A DNA stretch of 58,231 nucleotides from Zoogloeaceae bacterium (GTDB lineage: Bacteria; Pseudomonadota; Gammaproteobacteria; Burkholderiales; Rhodocyclaceae), in contig SSSX01000392.1 in assembly GCA_015657735.1 (NCBI GenBank), positions 1 to 58,231 of the forward strand, given 5' to 3'. Below, piece by piece: positions 1 through 8,260 of this stretch. Below the pieces are notes generated by a model, which made no database searches, was not told the DNA's origin, and was given only the letters and a program-made list of their open reading frames with translations. Position numbers and translations under genes: made by a program. The stretch's first letter is position 1. Each line of letters begins with the position of its first letter.

Positions 1-1
1 C

Positions 2-445
2 CTCATCGACACCGCCGGCCGGCGTCACGGCGGCGGCCTCGCCTGCTATCCGGACGCCGCCGACGTGGCCCGCCTCGACGAAACGGCGCTGCGCGGCGCC
101 GGCTTGTCGACCACCAAGGCGCAGACCCTGCTCAACGTCGCCCGCCTCGTCGTCGACGGCCACCTGCCGCTGGACGACTGGCTCACCGCGCCGGCCGATG
201 AAATCCGCGCCCGCCTCGCCACGCTGCGCGGCATCGGGCCGTGGACGATCAACTACACGCTGCTGCGCGGCTTCGCGTCGATGGACGGCTCGCTGCACGG
301 CGACGCCGCGGTGCGCCACCAGCTGCAGGCCCTGCTCGGTCGCGCCGACAAAATCGGCGCCAACGAAGCGCAAACCTGGCTGGCCCGCTTCGCCCCGTGG
401 CGGGCCCTCGCCGCCGCCCATCTGTGGGCCGCGCAAACGCCCTGA
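2..445 (+). CDS. DNA-3-methyladenine glycosylase, AlkA-type (HhH-GPD), 5' end missing
   Basis: C-terminal 147 residues of an HhH-GPD base-excision glycosylase; the gene starts outside the window. The hairpin motif LRGIGPWT lies at about residues 75-82 of the visible part and is followed by NYTLLRGF, as in AlkA proteins. The Asp in SLHGDAAVR (about residue 101) sits where AlkA has its catalytic aspartate. The family removes alkylated purines from DNA to leave an abasic site. In the wider family this domain can be fused to an Ada or methyltransferase module, which cannot be checked here. It converges on the TRAP binding-protein gene, with a strong hairpin between the two. Family assignment is firm; exact substrate range is unknown. 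Confidence 0.85.
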   Translation, partial: LIDTAGRRHGGGLACYPDAADVARLDETALRGAGLSTTKAQTLLNVARLVVDGHLPLDDWLTAPADEIRARLATLRGIGPWTINYTLLRGFASMDGSLHGDAAVRHQLQALLGRADKIGANEAQTWLARFAPWRALAAAHLWAAQTP

Positions 446-465
446 GGCCGGCACGCCACAAAGCA

Positions 466-489
466 GAAGCCGGCCCAGCGGCCGGCTTC
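466..489. terminator. Bidirectional hairpin between convergent genes
   Basis: Perfect 10-bp inverted repeat (GAAGCCGGCC / GGCCGGCTTC) with a CAGC loop, lying between the glycosylase stop and the TRAP protein stop. Neither side has a long T tract (only CTTTG on the minus-strand exit), so termination efficiency is uncertain, but position and symmetry fit a shared terminator. Confidence 0.6.
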
Positions 490-514
490 GTTGCTGCTGC
501 GGGGCCGCGCCCGC

Positions 515-1561
515 TTACTTGGCCTTCGCGGCCTTGTCGATCTCGGCGAACATTTCCTTGGCGGTCTGCTCGCCGTACTGCTTGGCGTACTTGTCGATCA
601 GCGGCCGGGTCTTGTCCTTCATCTTGGCGATTTCTTCGGGCGGCATCACGTTGACCGTCATCTTGGTCTTCAGGAAAGCCAGCGCCTCGGCACCGTATTT
701 CTGCGACAGCTGGCGCTGGTAATCGCGGGCCTCGAGCGCCGCCTCGTTGAGGATCGCCTTCTCGTCGGCGGAGAGCTTGTCGTAGACCTTCTTGCTCATC
801 AGCAGGATCTGCGGGTTGTACATGTGGTTGGTCACCGTCACGTACTTCTGCACTTCATAGAACTTGCTCTGCTGCAGGTTGATGAAGGTCTGGTTGCCGC
901 CATCGACGGTGTGCTGCTCGAGCGCGGTGTACACCTCGACGAAGGGCAGCGGCACCGGATTGGCGCCCAGCGCGGTCTGGAAGTCGATCTGCAGCGGCGT
1001 TTCGGTCACGCGAATCTTCTGGCCGGCGATGTCCTCGACCTTCTGGATCGGCTTCTTGCCGGTGTGGTAGTTGAGGTAGCCCATCTCCCACCACCCCAGG
1101 CCGACGAGGCCCTTCTCCTGCAGCTTGGCGGCCAGCTTGGTGCCCCATTCGCCGTCCAGCACCTTGTAGGCGATCTTCTCGTTGGCGAAGGCGAACGGGA
1201 AGTCGAGCACGCCGAAATCCTTCACCAGCCCGGTCAGCAGGTTGGCGTTCATGATGCCCATCTCGATCACCCCGCCCTGCATCGACGACACCACCGCGGT
1301 GTCCTTGCCCAGCGCGCTGCCGCCGTACATCTTGGCCTTCATCTTGCCGCCGCTCTTCTTCTCGAGCAGCTCGCAGAACTTCACGCCGCCGTCGTAGTGG
1401 GCGGTGCCGGCGTTCACCGCGATCGACACCTTGAAGTTGCGGTTCTGCGCGTCGGCCGCCGACGCCGGCAGCGACACCGCGGCCAGCAGGCCCAGCGACA
1501 CCATCGCGGCAACGGCGCGCCGGACGGACTGGGCGCCACGGCTGGATTGATCGGTTTTCAT
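515..1561 (-). CDS. TRAP transporter solute-binding protein, DctP family
   Basis: 348 residues. The start at 1561 is chosen because AAAGGAGACAAC directly precedes the ATG; upstream in-frame codons lack a ribosome site. Residues 1-35 form a Sec signal peptide (RR, hydrophobic core, cleavage near ASA-AD). The mature protein has the DctP fold features: KVSIAVNAGTAHYDGG near the N-terminus, YGGSALGKD, and IRVTETPLQ, which carries the Arg that in this family pairs with the ligand carboxylate. It would capture an organic acid in the periplasm and hand it to DctQ/DctM membrane subunits. No dctQ or dctM gene is adjacent, so it is an orphan here or works with a permease elsewhere. Ligand not predictable. 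Confidence 0.88.
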   Translation of the reverse strand: MKTDQSSRGAQSVRRAVAAMVSLGLLAAVSLPASAADAQNRNFKVSIAVNAGTAHYDGGVKFCELLEKKSGGKMKAKMYGGSALGKDTAVVSSMQGGVIEMGIMNANLLTGLVKDFGVLDFPFAFANEKIAYKVLDGEWGTKLAAKLQEKGLVGLGWWEMGYLNYHTGKKPIQKVEDIAGQKIRVTETPLQIDFQTALGANPVPLPFVEVYTALEQHTVDGGNQTFINLQQSKFYEVQKYVTVTNHMYNPQILLMSKKVYDKLSADEKAILNEAALEARDYQRQLSQKYGAEALAFLKTKMTVNVMPPEEIAKMKDKTRPLIDKYAKQYGEQTAKEMFAEIDKAAKAK

Positions 1562-1803
1562 GTTGTCTCCTTTGTTTTGGGGGCGGCGGGGCGCCGGAAA
1601 AGTGTGCTTCGGGAACGGCTCAACGCTGTGCATGGTAGCGAATCGCCACGCCGGCAAAACGGGCATGCCCGGCGATCTGCGCGATCTTCGGACAGTCAGG
1701 GCGAATTGCGCGCGATTTGGCGCCGTCCGCCGCCGCCCGCCGTTCCATCAAACCGCAACACAGCCATCACGGCGGCTTCATCTTCGGCCGCCAGCATGGC
1801 GAC

Positions 1804-2619
1804 ATGCAGCGCGTCCGCACCCTGTTCCTCTCCGACATCCACCTCGGCACCCGGGCCTGCCAGGCCGGGCACCTGCTCGAATTCCTGCGCGACCATCCCG
1901 CCGAGCAGACCTATCTGATCGGCGACATCATCGACTTCTGGGCCATGCACCGCGGCATCTGCTGGCCGCCGTCGCACAACACGGTGATCCAGAAGCTGCT
2001 GCGCCGGGCCCGTCACGGCGAGCGCATCGTGTTCATCCCCGGCAACCACGACGAGGTGCTGCGCGACTACGTCGGCCATTCCTTCGGCGGCATCGAGGTG
2101 CAGGACGAGGCGATCCACGAAACCGCCGACGGCCGCCGGCTACTGCTGATCCACGGCGACATCTTCGACCAGGTGACCCGTCACCACCGCTGGGTCGCGG
2201 TGCTCGGCGACGTCGCCTACACCCAGCTGGTACGCCTCAACCTGTGGCTGTCGTGGGTGCGCCGCAAGCTCGGCCGCTCGGGCTACTGGTCGCTGGCCGG
2301 CTACGCCAAGCGCAAGGTCAAGACGGCCCTCAACTTCATCTTCGACTTCGAGGATTCGGCGATCCGCCACGCCCGCGAGCGCGGCCTCGACGGCGTCGTC
2401 TGCGGCCACATCCACTGGGCCGCGATCAAGGACATCGACGGCCTGCTCTACGTGAATTGCGGCGACTGGGTCGATTCCTGCACCGCCATCGTCGAACACT
2501 TCGACGGCCGCCTCGAACTGCGCAGCTGGGGCGCCCGCCTGCCGGCCGCGCTGCCGGCCCCCGCCCCTGCCGAGTCCGCAGCGACGGCGGCCGGCGCCAT
2601 CCTGAAAGCCCGCCGATGA
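1804..2619 (+). CDS. Calcineurin-type metallophosphoesterase, UDP-2,3-diacylglucosamine diphosphatase (LpxH)-like
   Basis: 271 residues. All five metallophosphoesterase blocks are visible: SDIHLG (10-15), GDIIDFW (40-46), GNHDE (80-84), HGD (near 120) and GHIHWA (near 205), giving a two-metal site. The GDIIDFW variant and the downstream HGDIFD are typical of LpxH-like enzymes that hydrolyse UDP-2,3-diacylglucosamine to lipid X in lipid A synthesis at the inner membrane face. The start at 1804 (MQRVRTLFLSDIH) puts the first motif at the N-terminus as usual. The stop overlaps the ATG of the following glycosyltransferase, so the two are translationally coupled. LpxH itself or a paralogue acting on another nucleotide-lipid cannot be told apart. 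Confidence 0.8.
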   Translation: MQRVRTLFLSDIHLGTRACQAGHLLEFLRDHPAEQTYLIGDIIDFWAMHRGICWPPSHNTVIQKLLRRARHGERIVFIPGNHDEVLRDYVGHSFGGIEVQDEAIHETADGRRLLLIHGDIFDQVTRHHRWVAVLGDVAYTQLVRLNLWLSWVRRKLGRSGYWSLAGYAKRKVKTALNFIFDFEDSAIRHARERGLDGVVCGHIHWAAIKDIDGLLYVNCGDWVDSCTAIVEHFDGRLELRSWGARLPAALPAPAPAESAATAAGAILKARR

Positions 2620-3803
2620 TCCGCGTCCTGATGGTTTCCGATGTGTATTTCCCGCGCATCAACGGCGTGTCGACGTCGATCGAAACCTTCCGCCGCGCGC
2701 TGGCCGGCCATGGTGTCGACGTGCGTCTGGTGGTGCCGCGCTACGGCAACGAGGCCGACGAGGCCGGCATCGTCCGCGTTGCCGGCCGGCGCCTGCCCAA
2801 CGACCCGGAAGACCGCCTCGTGTCGTGGCGCGGCATGCACCGCGCGGTCGACGAGGCTGCCGCCGGCTGCGACCTGATCCACGTCCAGACCCCCTTCGTC
2901 GCCCACTACGCCGGCCTCGCCGCCGCGCGCCGCCGCGGCCTGCCGGTGCTCGTCAGCTATCACACCCTGTTCGAGGAATACCTCCACCACTACGTGCCGC
3001 TGCTGCCGGCCGGCTGGCTGCGCGCGCTGGCGCGGCGTTTCTCGCGCCGCCAGTGCAACGCGGTCGACGCGGTGGTCGTACCTTCGTCGGCGATGGCCGC
3101 GCGGCTGGCCGGCTACGGCGTCGCCACGCCGCTGGAGATCGTGCCCACCGGCATTCCGCTGGCCCGCTTCGGCGGCGGCGACGGCGCCGCCTTCCGGGCC
3201 CGCCACGGCATCGCGGCGGACCAGCCGCTGGCCCTTTTCGTCGGCCGCGTGGCGCACGAGAAGAACATCGGCTTCCTGCTCGACGCCCTCGTCGATGCCC
3301 GCCGCCACCGCCCCGACATCCTGCTGCTGATCACCGGCGAAGGCCCGGCAATGGACGCATTGCGGCGCCACGCGGCACGCCTCGGCCTCGCCGACGCGGT
3401 GCGCTTCCTCGGCTATCTCGACCGCCAACGCGAGCTGCCCGACTGTTACGCGGCCGCCACGCTGTTCACCTTCGCCTCGCGCACCGAAACCCAGGGCCTG
3501 GTGCTGATCGAAGCCCTCGCCGCCGGCCTGCCGGTGGTCGCACTGTCGGCGATGGGCACCGCCGACATCCTCGCCGACGCCCCCGGCTGCATCGCCGCGC
3601 CCGACGACCCGGCCGCCTTCGGCGACATCGTCGGGCGGCTCCTCGCCGACCCCGCCGCCTGCGCCGCACTCGCCCTCCGGGCGCGCAGCGGCGCCGAACG
3701 CTGGTCCGACAACGCCCTCGCCGCCCGCCTCGCCGACTTCTACCGCCAGACCGTCGCCACCGCGCCCGCCGGCACGCCCTGCGCGGCGACCGGACATTCC
3801 TGA
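2616..3803 (+). CDS. Glycosyltransferase family 4 (GT-B), glycolipid type
   Basis: 395 residues. The N-terminal GT-B half begins MIRVLMVSDVYFPRINGVSTS, a classic GT4 opening with the GV(S/A)TS acceptor loop. The C-terminal half has FVGRVAHEKNIG (nucleotide-sugar loop), GEGP, and ASRTETQGLVLIEALAAGLPVV, the EX7E-type donor motif. Enzymes of this group add hexoses to membrane lipids or polysaccharides at the cytoplasmic face. The ATG overlaps the preceding phosphoesterase stop by four bases (ATGA), so both probably serve one envelope-lipid pathway. The 3' end is complete; a tandem repeat array starts within a few bases of its stop. Confidence 0.88.
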   Translation: MIRVLMVSDVYFPRINGVSTSIETFRRALAGHGVDVRLVVPRYGNEADEAGIVRVAGRRLPNDPEDRLVSWRGMHRAVDEAAAGCDLIHVQTPFVAHYAGLAAARRRGLPVLVSYHTLFEEYLHHYVPLLPAGWLRALARRFSRRQCNAVDAVVVPSSAMAARLAGYGVATPLEIVPTGIPLARFGGGDGAAFRARHGIAADQPLALFVGRVAHEKNIGFLLDALVDARRHRPDILLLITGEGPAMDALRRHAARLGLADAVRFLGYLDRQRELPDCYAAATLFTFASRTETQGLVLIEALAAGLPVVALSAMGTADILADAPGCIAAPDDPAAFGDIVGRLLADPAACAALALRARSGAERWSDNALAARLADFYRQTVATAPAGTPCAATGHS

Positions 3804-3805
3804 GC

Positions 3806-4057
3806 GCTGGCGACAAGCTCGTTCCGGCGCCTCGCAAGACGGTTACGCTTCGTCGTATCGTGATTACGGACGTGCGTATCAAGATACCGGCGCATCGGAT
3901 TACCGTTTCGATGCGACGCAATACGATTACGACTCACCGTATGAAGGTTACGACGCGCCGCAAGACGATAGCGGCGCCACCGATGATGATTCCGGTGCGT
4001 CGTATCGGTATATCGATCCGCCGCAGCAAGCTGACGGATGCTCGTAACGACACAACG
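3806..4057. repeat. Phased 21-bp degenerate tandem repeat array, about 12 units
   Basis: This 330-bp gap between the glycosyltransferase stop and the convergent [2Fe-2S] gene holds no recognisable gene. From 3827 to 4057 it divides into eleven consecutive 21-bp units with no indels; a twelfth weaker unit is at 3806-3826 and a vestige at 4079-4099. Each unit carries a 15-bp core like CGTATCGTGATTACG (3854-3868), with half-sites CGTA...TACG around 7 bp, then about 6 bp of spacer. Cores include CGTATGAAGGTTACG and CGCAATACGATTACG. GC is visibly lower than in the flanks. Because 21 is a multiple of three, several frames stay open on both strands and translate to heptads (for example a D/Y/S-rich one at 3805-4047), so openness is not evidence of coding. 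No start codon with a ribosome site serves those frames. Confidence 0.8.
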
Positions 4058-4134
4058 CAGCCCCATCACCCGGCGCGGCCCGTCCGGATCACGCAAGCGC
4101 CCTGCCGGCTGCGCCAAACCGCCGCCCGCGCCGC

Positions 4135-4464
4135 TCAGTGCCCGCCGCGAACCGCGTTGCGCAGGCCCGCCCAGCCCTCGGCGCGCGGTGCCGGCGCGAG
4201 GCCGATGTCGCGGCCCAGGTCGCGGGTGAAGGTGGTGCACGCCACGCCGGGACGCCCGTCGATGAGCACGCTGCAGGTGTTGCAGGCGCCGGCGTGGCAG
4301 TGGAAGGCGCGCTGCAGCAGCGGCGGCAGCGCGCCGTGGATTTCACGCAGCGCGCGCAGCACGGTCATGCCGGCGGTCTCGATCAGTTCGAAATCGTAGC
4401 TCCGGCCATCGACGGCCGGCAGATGCAGCCTGATGATGCGGCAATGGGACAAGGGGGCGTTCAT
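4135..4464 (-). CDS. Stand-alone SdhB-type [2Fe-2S] ferredoxin-like protein
   Basis: 109 residues, beginning MNAPLSHCRI. The cysteine pattern in FHCHAGACNTCSVLIDGRPG...C is C-x4-C-x2-C-x11-C (C56 to C75), exactly the spacing of the plant-type [2Fe-2S] domain at the N-terminus of succinate dehydrogenase/fumarate reductase iron-sulfur subunits. Family SdhB proteins are about 230-260 residues and add a second domain with [3Fe-4S] and [4Fe-4S] clusters; that half is absent. The chain ends soon after the cluster loop with an Ala/Arg-rich tail. No flavoprotein or membrane-anchor gene is nearby. It may be a small electron carrier for an enzyme encoded elsewhere. Partner unknown. Confidence 0.7.
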   Translation of the reverse strand: MNAPLSHCRIIRLHLPAVDGRSYDFELIETAGMTVLRALREIHGALPPLLQRAFHCHAGACNTCSVLIDGRPGVACTTFTRDLGRDIGLAPAPRAEGWAGLRNAVRGGH

Positions 4465-4686
4465 GATGGTGCGTCTCCGGCGCGCCCGCTCTTGCCGCGG
4501 CAGACCCGCGGGACGAAGCGCGCGACAGGCAGCCGGCGGCGCACGCCGCCGTTGCCATGCCCAGTGTCGATCTTCGCCGGCGCCGGTTCGAGGAATTCCG
4601 GCACACCGGCGCTCGACTGCGGCGGCGCCAGCCGGCGCCGCGGGCCGGGTTAGACTGAGGCCCCCGCCCACTTCCCGCCGTCCGCC

Positions 4687-5136
4687 ATGCAAATCTGGAT
4701 CGACGCCGACGCCTGCCCGGCGGTCGTCAAGGAAATCGTCTTCCGCGCCGCCGAACGGCTGGAGATTCCGACCATCCTGGTCGCCAACCGCCTGCTGCGC
4801 ACGCCGCCGTCGCGCTTCATCCGCGCCATCCAGGTAGCGTCGGGATTCGACGTCGCCGACGCCCACATCGTCGACCAGCTCACCGCCGGCGATCTGGTGA
4901 TCACCGCCGACGTTCCGCTCGCCGCCGCGGTGCTCGAACGCCAGGCCCACGCGCTCAACCCGCGCGGCGAGATGTACACCGCCGCCAACATCGCCGAACG
5001 CCTGTCGATGCGCAACTTCCTCGAAGAACTGCGTTCGAGCGGCGTGCAGACCGGCGGGCCGGCCGCCTTCAGCCAGGCCGACCGGCAAGCCTTCGGCGGC
5101 GCCCTCGACCGCTTTCTGGCACGCCTCAGACGCTGA
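4687..5136 (+). CDS. yaiI: YaiI/YqxD family protein (DUF188, UPF0178)
   Basis: 149 residues, the usual family length. It starts MQIWIDADACP, the invariant N-terminus of the family, and has ITADVPLAA and LNPRGEMYT, also highly conserved. The fold is PIN-like and the acidic residues D6, D8 and the ITAD Asp could bind metal; biochemical function is not established. It stands alone and converges on the CDF exporter gene, with only ten bases between stops. Confidence 0.92.
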   Translation: MQIWIDADACPAVVKEIVFRAAERLEIPTILVANRLLRTPPSRFIRAIQVASGFDVADAHIVDQLTAGDLVITADVPLAAAVLERQAHALNPRGEMYTAANIAERLSMRNFLEELRSSGVQTGGPAAFSQADRQAFGGALDRFLARLRR

Positions 5137-5146
5137 CGATCCGCCC

Positions 5147-6103
5147 TCAGCCGAGGCCCGCCGGCCCGGCGCAGCCGTCGTCCATTCCGTCGAGCTCGAT
5201 CTGGATGGTCGGATGGTGGATGTGGAAATGCCGTTCCAGCCCGCTCGCCACCGCGACCAGGAAAGCGTCGCCCGGATGGCCGCCGGGCATCACCAGATGC
5301 ACCGACAGCGCGGTTTCGGCGGTGCCGAGCGCCCACACGTGAAGGTCATGCACATTGCTGACCCCTGGCTGGCTGGCGAGCCAGGCGTGGACTTCGGCCA
5401 GATCGATGCCGTCGGGCACGCCGTCGAAGGCCAGGTGCAGCGACTGGCGGAACAGGCCCCAGGCGCCGGCGACGATGATCGCCGCGATGGCCAGACTGAC
5501 CGCCGGATCGAGCCAGCCCCAGCCGAAGCGCAGGTACAGCGCGCCGGCGGCGACCACCCCGAGCGACACCAGCGCATCGCCGGCCATGTGCAGGAAGGCC
5601 CCGCGGATGTTGAGGTCGGCCTTGCGGCCGGACATGAACAGCGCGGCGGTGAGGCCGTTGACGACCACCCCGCAGGCCGCCACGGCGATCACCGTCCACC
5701 CGCCGACCGGCTCGGGCGACTGCAGGCGCTGGAAGGCTTCGAGCGCCAGCGCCCCCATCGCGAACAGCAGCAGCATGCCGTTGGCCAGCGCGGCGAGGAT
5801 CGAGGCCCGCGCCCAGCCGTAGGTGCGCCGGTGGGTCGGCGGCAGGCGGCCGGCGGCGGCGGCGCCCCAGGCGAGGATCAGGCCGGCGACGTCGGACAGG
5901 TTGTGACCGGCGTCGGCGAGCAGCGCCAGCGAACCCGCCAGCCAGCCGAAGCCGGCTTCGACGACGACGAAACCGATGTTGAGGGCGATGCCGATCGCGA
6001 AGGCCCGGTCGTAGGACGCCGGACCATGAGGATGGCGGTGGCCGTGACCGTGGCCGGCGTGGTCGTGATGGTGGTCGTGGCCGCCGGCGTGGGCGTGGCT
6101 CAT
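5147..6103 (-). CDS. Cation diffusion facilitator metal exporter (CzcD/ZitB type)
   Basis: 318 residues. The cytoplasmic N-terminus is His-rich (HAHAGGHDHHHDHAGHGHGH, residues 3-22), followed by six membrane segments. The two transport-site motifs are intact: DAGHNLSD in TM2 and HMAGDALVS in TM5, the H-x3-D pairs of Zn-selective CzcD-type carriers. A C-terminal cytoplasmic domain follows, with VSNVHDLHVWALG. It would expel Zn2+ (possibly Co/Cd) from the cytoplasm in exchange for protons. The ATG at 6103 overlaps the stop of the upstream nitroreductase (ATGA), so it is the last gene of the ThiF-nitroreductase set; a metal exporter there is unusual. Confidence 0.9.
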   Translation of the reverse strand: MSHAHAGGHDHHHDHAGHGHGHRHPHGPASYDRAFAIGIALNIGFVVVEAGFGWLAGSLALLADAGHNLSDVAGLILAWGAAAAGRLPPTHRRTYGWARASILAALANGMLLLFAMGALALEAFQRLQSPEPVGGWTVIAVAACGVVVNGLTAALFMSGRKADLNIRGAFLHMAGDALVSLGVVAAGALYLRFGWGWLDPAVSLAIAAIIVAGAWGLFRQSLHLAFDGVPDGIDLAEVHAWLASQPGVSNVHDLHVWALGTAETALSVHLVMPGGHPGDAFLVAVASGLERHFHIHHPTIQIELDGMDDGCAGPAGLG

Positions 6104-7179
6104 CGGCCCGGCAGCATCAGCTCCTCGACGCTCTTGCGCAGCGAACGGGAGCGCGGCGCGTCGGAAACACCGACGCGGCAGAAGAAGGTCAGACCCTGGT
6201 CGGGGCCGAAGCCGCCGATGCGCTCGAACTCGCCGGCCAGCGCCAGCGCGCCGGCGGCAATCGCCGGCACCGCCGAGAAGGTTTGGCCGGCGCGGGCATA
6301 CCAGCGGAAGATCAGCGGCGTCATCTCGGGCTGCAGGTGCAGGCCGACCGCCGCGGCGGTGAGCCACAGGCGCTGCATCGCGATGCCGCCGCGGACATGC
6401 GCCTCGACGCCCTGCGCCGGCCGGTCGGGAACGATCAGCACGTGCGCGGCGCAGGCCAGCGCCGGAATGTAGTCGAGCTGGACGCGCGGCGCGATGGTGC
6501 CGCCGAGATACTTGTTGAAGAACTGCACCCGCCCCCAGCTGGCCATCACCCATTCCATCAGCCGCGCGGTGGCGCCGTCGACGCCGACCGCCTGCTCGGG
6601 AATGCGGTCCTTGCTGAAGCGGGTGCGCCACTCGATGATTTCCTTGTGCACCGGGTAGGCTTCCGGGCAGGTCAGGCGCAGGTAGGCGTTGCGCCACAGC
6701 AGGCCGGCAACCCGGCGGCGCTCGGCGCCCGACTCGAAGAAGCGCACCGCGTAGCCCGGCCCCGGCGCGGCGGCGAGGGCCGCGCGCTGTGCAGCGCTGA
6801 GCGGTGTGGTGCGCATCGGGCGGCGCTGCACGACGCGGCTTTCGATGAAGGGCAGCAGCGGGTCGGCGGCGAGGCCCGGCTGCGCAGCGAGACGCACGTC
6901 GAACACCGGCGCCTTGTCGCCGGCGCCGGCCCGCAGAGCCCAGGTGGCGGCGAGCCCCTCGCCGGTGGCGGCGATGCGCAGGGTTTCGAGCAGCGCGCCG
7001 TGGGCCATGTGGCTGGCGTGGCCGTTGAAGTCGTAGAGGCACCACTCGCGGGTGTCGTGGCCGTGGATCGCGAGGTGGTCGTCGGCGACGATCTCGAAGC
7101 GCCACGGCTGGGTGTTGTCGCCGCTCGGCGCCCAGCGCGCCAGGTCGAGGATCTTCAGCAGGGTGTCGCGGCTGGCCAT
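6100..7179 (-). CDS. Long nitroreductase-family protein paired with an E1-like protein
   Basis: 359 residues, longer than ordinary nitroreductases (about 190-270). The N-terminus has LDLARWAPSGDNTQPWRFEI (residues 11-30), an FMN-binding loop related to the RRSxRxF region of the superfamily, and HGALLETLRIAA follows. The C-terminal half looks like a second nitroreductase-fold segment, as in Acg-type and MoeY-type proteins. It lies 26 bp after the ThiF-like gene and overlaps the CDF gene start. The mycobacterial MoeY architecture joins nitroreductase and ThiF modules in one chain; here they are separate, which supports a joint function. Substrate unknown. Confidence 0.8.
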   Translation of the reverse strand: MASRDTLLKILDLARWAPSGDNTQPWRFEIVADDHLAIHGHDTREWCLYDFNGHASHMAHGALLETLRIAATGEGLAATWALRAGAGDKAPVFDVRLAAQPGLAADPLLPFIESRVVQRRPMRTTPLSAAQRAALAAAPGPGYAVRFFESGAERRRVAGLLWRNAYLRLTCPEAYPVHKEIIEWRTRFSKDRIPEQAVGVDGATARLMEWVMASWGRVQFFNKYLGGTIAPRVQLDYIPALACAAHVLIVPDRPAQGVEAHVRGGIAMQRLWLTAAAVGLHLQPEMTPLIFRWYARAGQTFSAVPAIAAGALALAGEFERIGGFGPDQGLTFFCRVGVSDAPRSRSLRKSVEELMLPGR

Positions 7180-7205
7180 CGGTCAGACTCCTCGGAAACG
7201 GAAAC

Positions 7206-8102
7206 TCAGGCCGTCTTGGCGAATTCGCCGCGGCGCATCGCGCGCAGCTGGCGGCGGGCGATGAACAGGCCGATCTGCTGGATCGGGTTGCGGTTGCCGC
7301 CGGGCCGCCAGGTTTTGACGTAGCGGTTGCGGTAGGCATCGAAGTGGAAGCCCCACGGCGCGCACAGCACCTTGCCGCGGCCGAGCAGGATCTTCAGCGA
7401 TTCGGTGGCCGTCACCCCGGCGCACAGCTGGCAGGCGGCGATGGTGCTGGGGCCGCGCTTGGCGTTGAAGTCGACCCGCGACGGATCGGCCAGGTAGCCG
7501 CGCTGCAGCATCGCCGGCGACAGGCCAAGCAGGAAGCGCACCGCCATCTCGTCGTCGTCGCAGCCGTCGAGGCGGAAGTATTCCTCGAACGACATCCGGC
7601 CGGGCAGGAAGGACAGCACCGCCGTGCCCATGCCCAGCGGCGCCGCGGTGACGGCCGGCACGCCAAGCCGGTGGCAGGCGTTGAAGGTGTCGCGGCGGGC
7701 GCGGAAAGCGAAGAAGTCGAGGCCGTCGACGTAAAGATCGACGCCGCCGAGAAAGTCGTCGAGGTTGCCGGCGTTCACACCCTGACCGAAGATGCGGATG
7801 TCGAGTTCGGGGTTGATGTCGCGCGCCATTGCGGCCATCACCTCGGCCTTCGGCCGGCCCACCGAGGACATCGAGGCGCCGGCCTGGCGGTTGAAGTTGA
7901 CGATGTCGAAGGTGTCCATGTCGGCGATGTTGAAGGCGCCGATGCCGAGGCGCACCAGCGTCAGCAGGTGCACGCCGCCGACACCGCCCATGCCGGCGAT
8001 CGCCACCCGCTTGCCGCGCAGCGCGGCCTGCTCGGCCTGGGTCACCCAGCCGATGTTGCGGGAGAAGGCTTCGTCATAACTGAATGCGCTGGCGTCAGAC
8101 AT
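7206..8102 (-). CDS. ThiF/MoeB/E1-like adenylyltransferase
   Basis: 298 residues. The Rossmann ATP site is intact: AIAGMGGVGGVHL (35-47), the acidic DMDTFDIVNFNRQ segment (61-73) with the N-x-x-Q/R pair, and K85 in GRPKAEVM. A CQLC motif near the C-terminus is the only CxxC pair, so the four-Cys zinc knuckle of MoeB is incomplete. E1-like enzymes adenylate a C-terminal carboxylate of a small protein or peptide, but no ubiquitin-like gene is visible nearby. Start at 8102 is the first ATG clear of the divergent promoter; its ribosome site is weak (GGATA). It heads an operon with the nitroreductase and CDF exporter. Confidence 0.85.
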   Translation of the reverse strand: MSDASAFSYDEAFSRNIGWVTQAEQAALRGKRVAIAGMGGVGGVHLLTLVRLGIGAFNIADMDTFDIVNFNRQAGASMSSVGRPKAEVMAAMARDINPELDIRIFGQGVNAGNLDDFLGGVDLYVDGLDFFAFRARRDTFNACHRLGVPAVTAAPLGMGTAVLSFLPGRMSFEEYFRLDGCDDDEMAVRFLLGLSPAMLQRGYLADPSRVDFNAKRGPSTIAACQLCAGVTATESLKILLGRGKVLCAPWGFHFDAYRNRYVKTWRPGGNRNPIQQIGLFIARRQLRAMRRGEFAKTA

Positions 8103-8260
8103 GCACGTGTATCCGTCGGGCAGGGAAGCAGTATGATACGACAGTTCGGCGGGCTTCCCACGCAGCCGGGTCGCTCCGCCGCGTGCCGCGCCGGCGCTGC
8201 GCAAGCCCGCGCTTCCGGCCCTGTCCCCCGCCACCTCCACCCCGTCGTCCGCAGGCCGTC

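Noticed and set aside
3805..4047. Open D/Y/S-rich reading frame of about 80 codons across the repeat array
   Set aside because: A 21-bp period keeps several frames open on both strands; there is no start codon or ribosome site in this frame, so coding is not supported.
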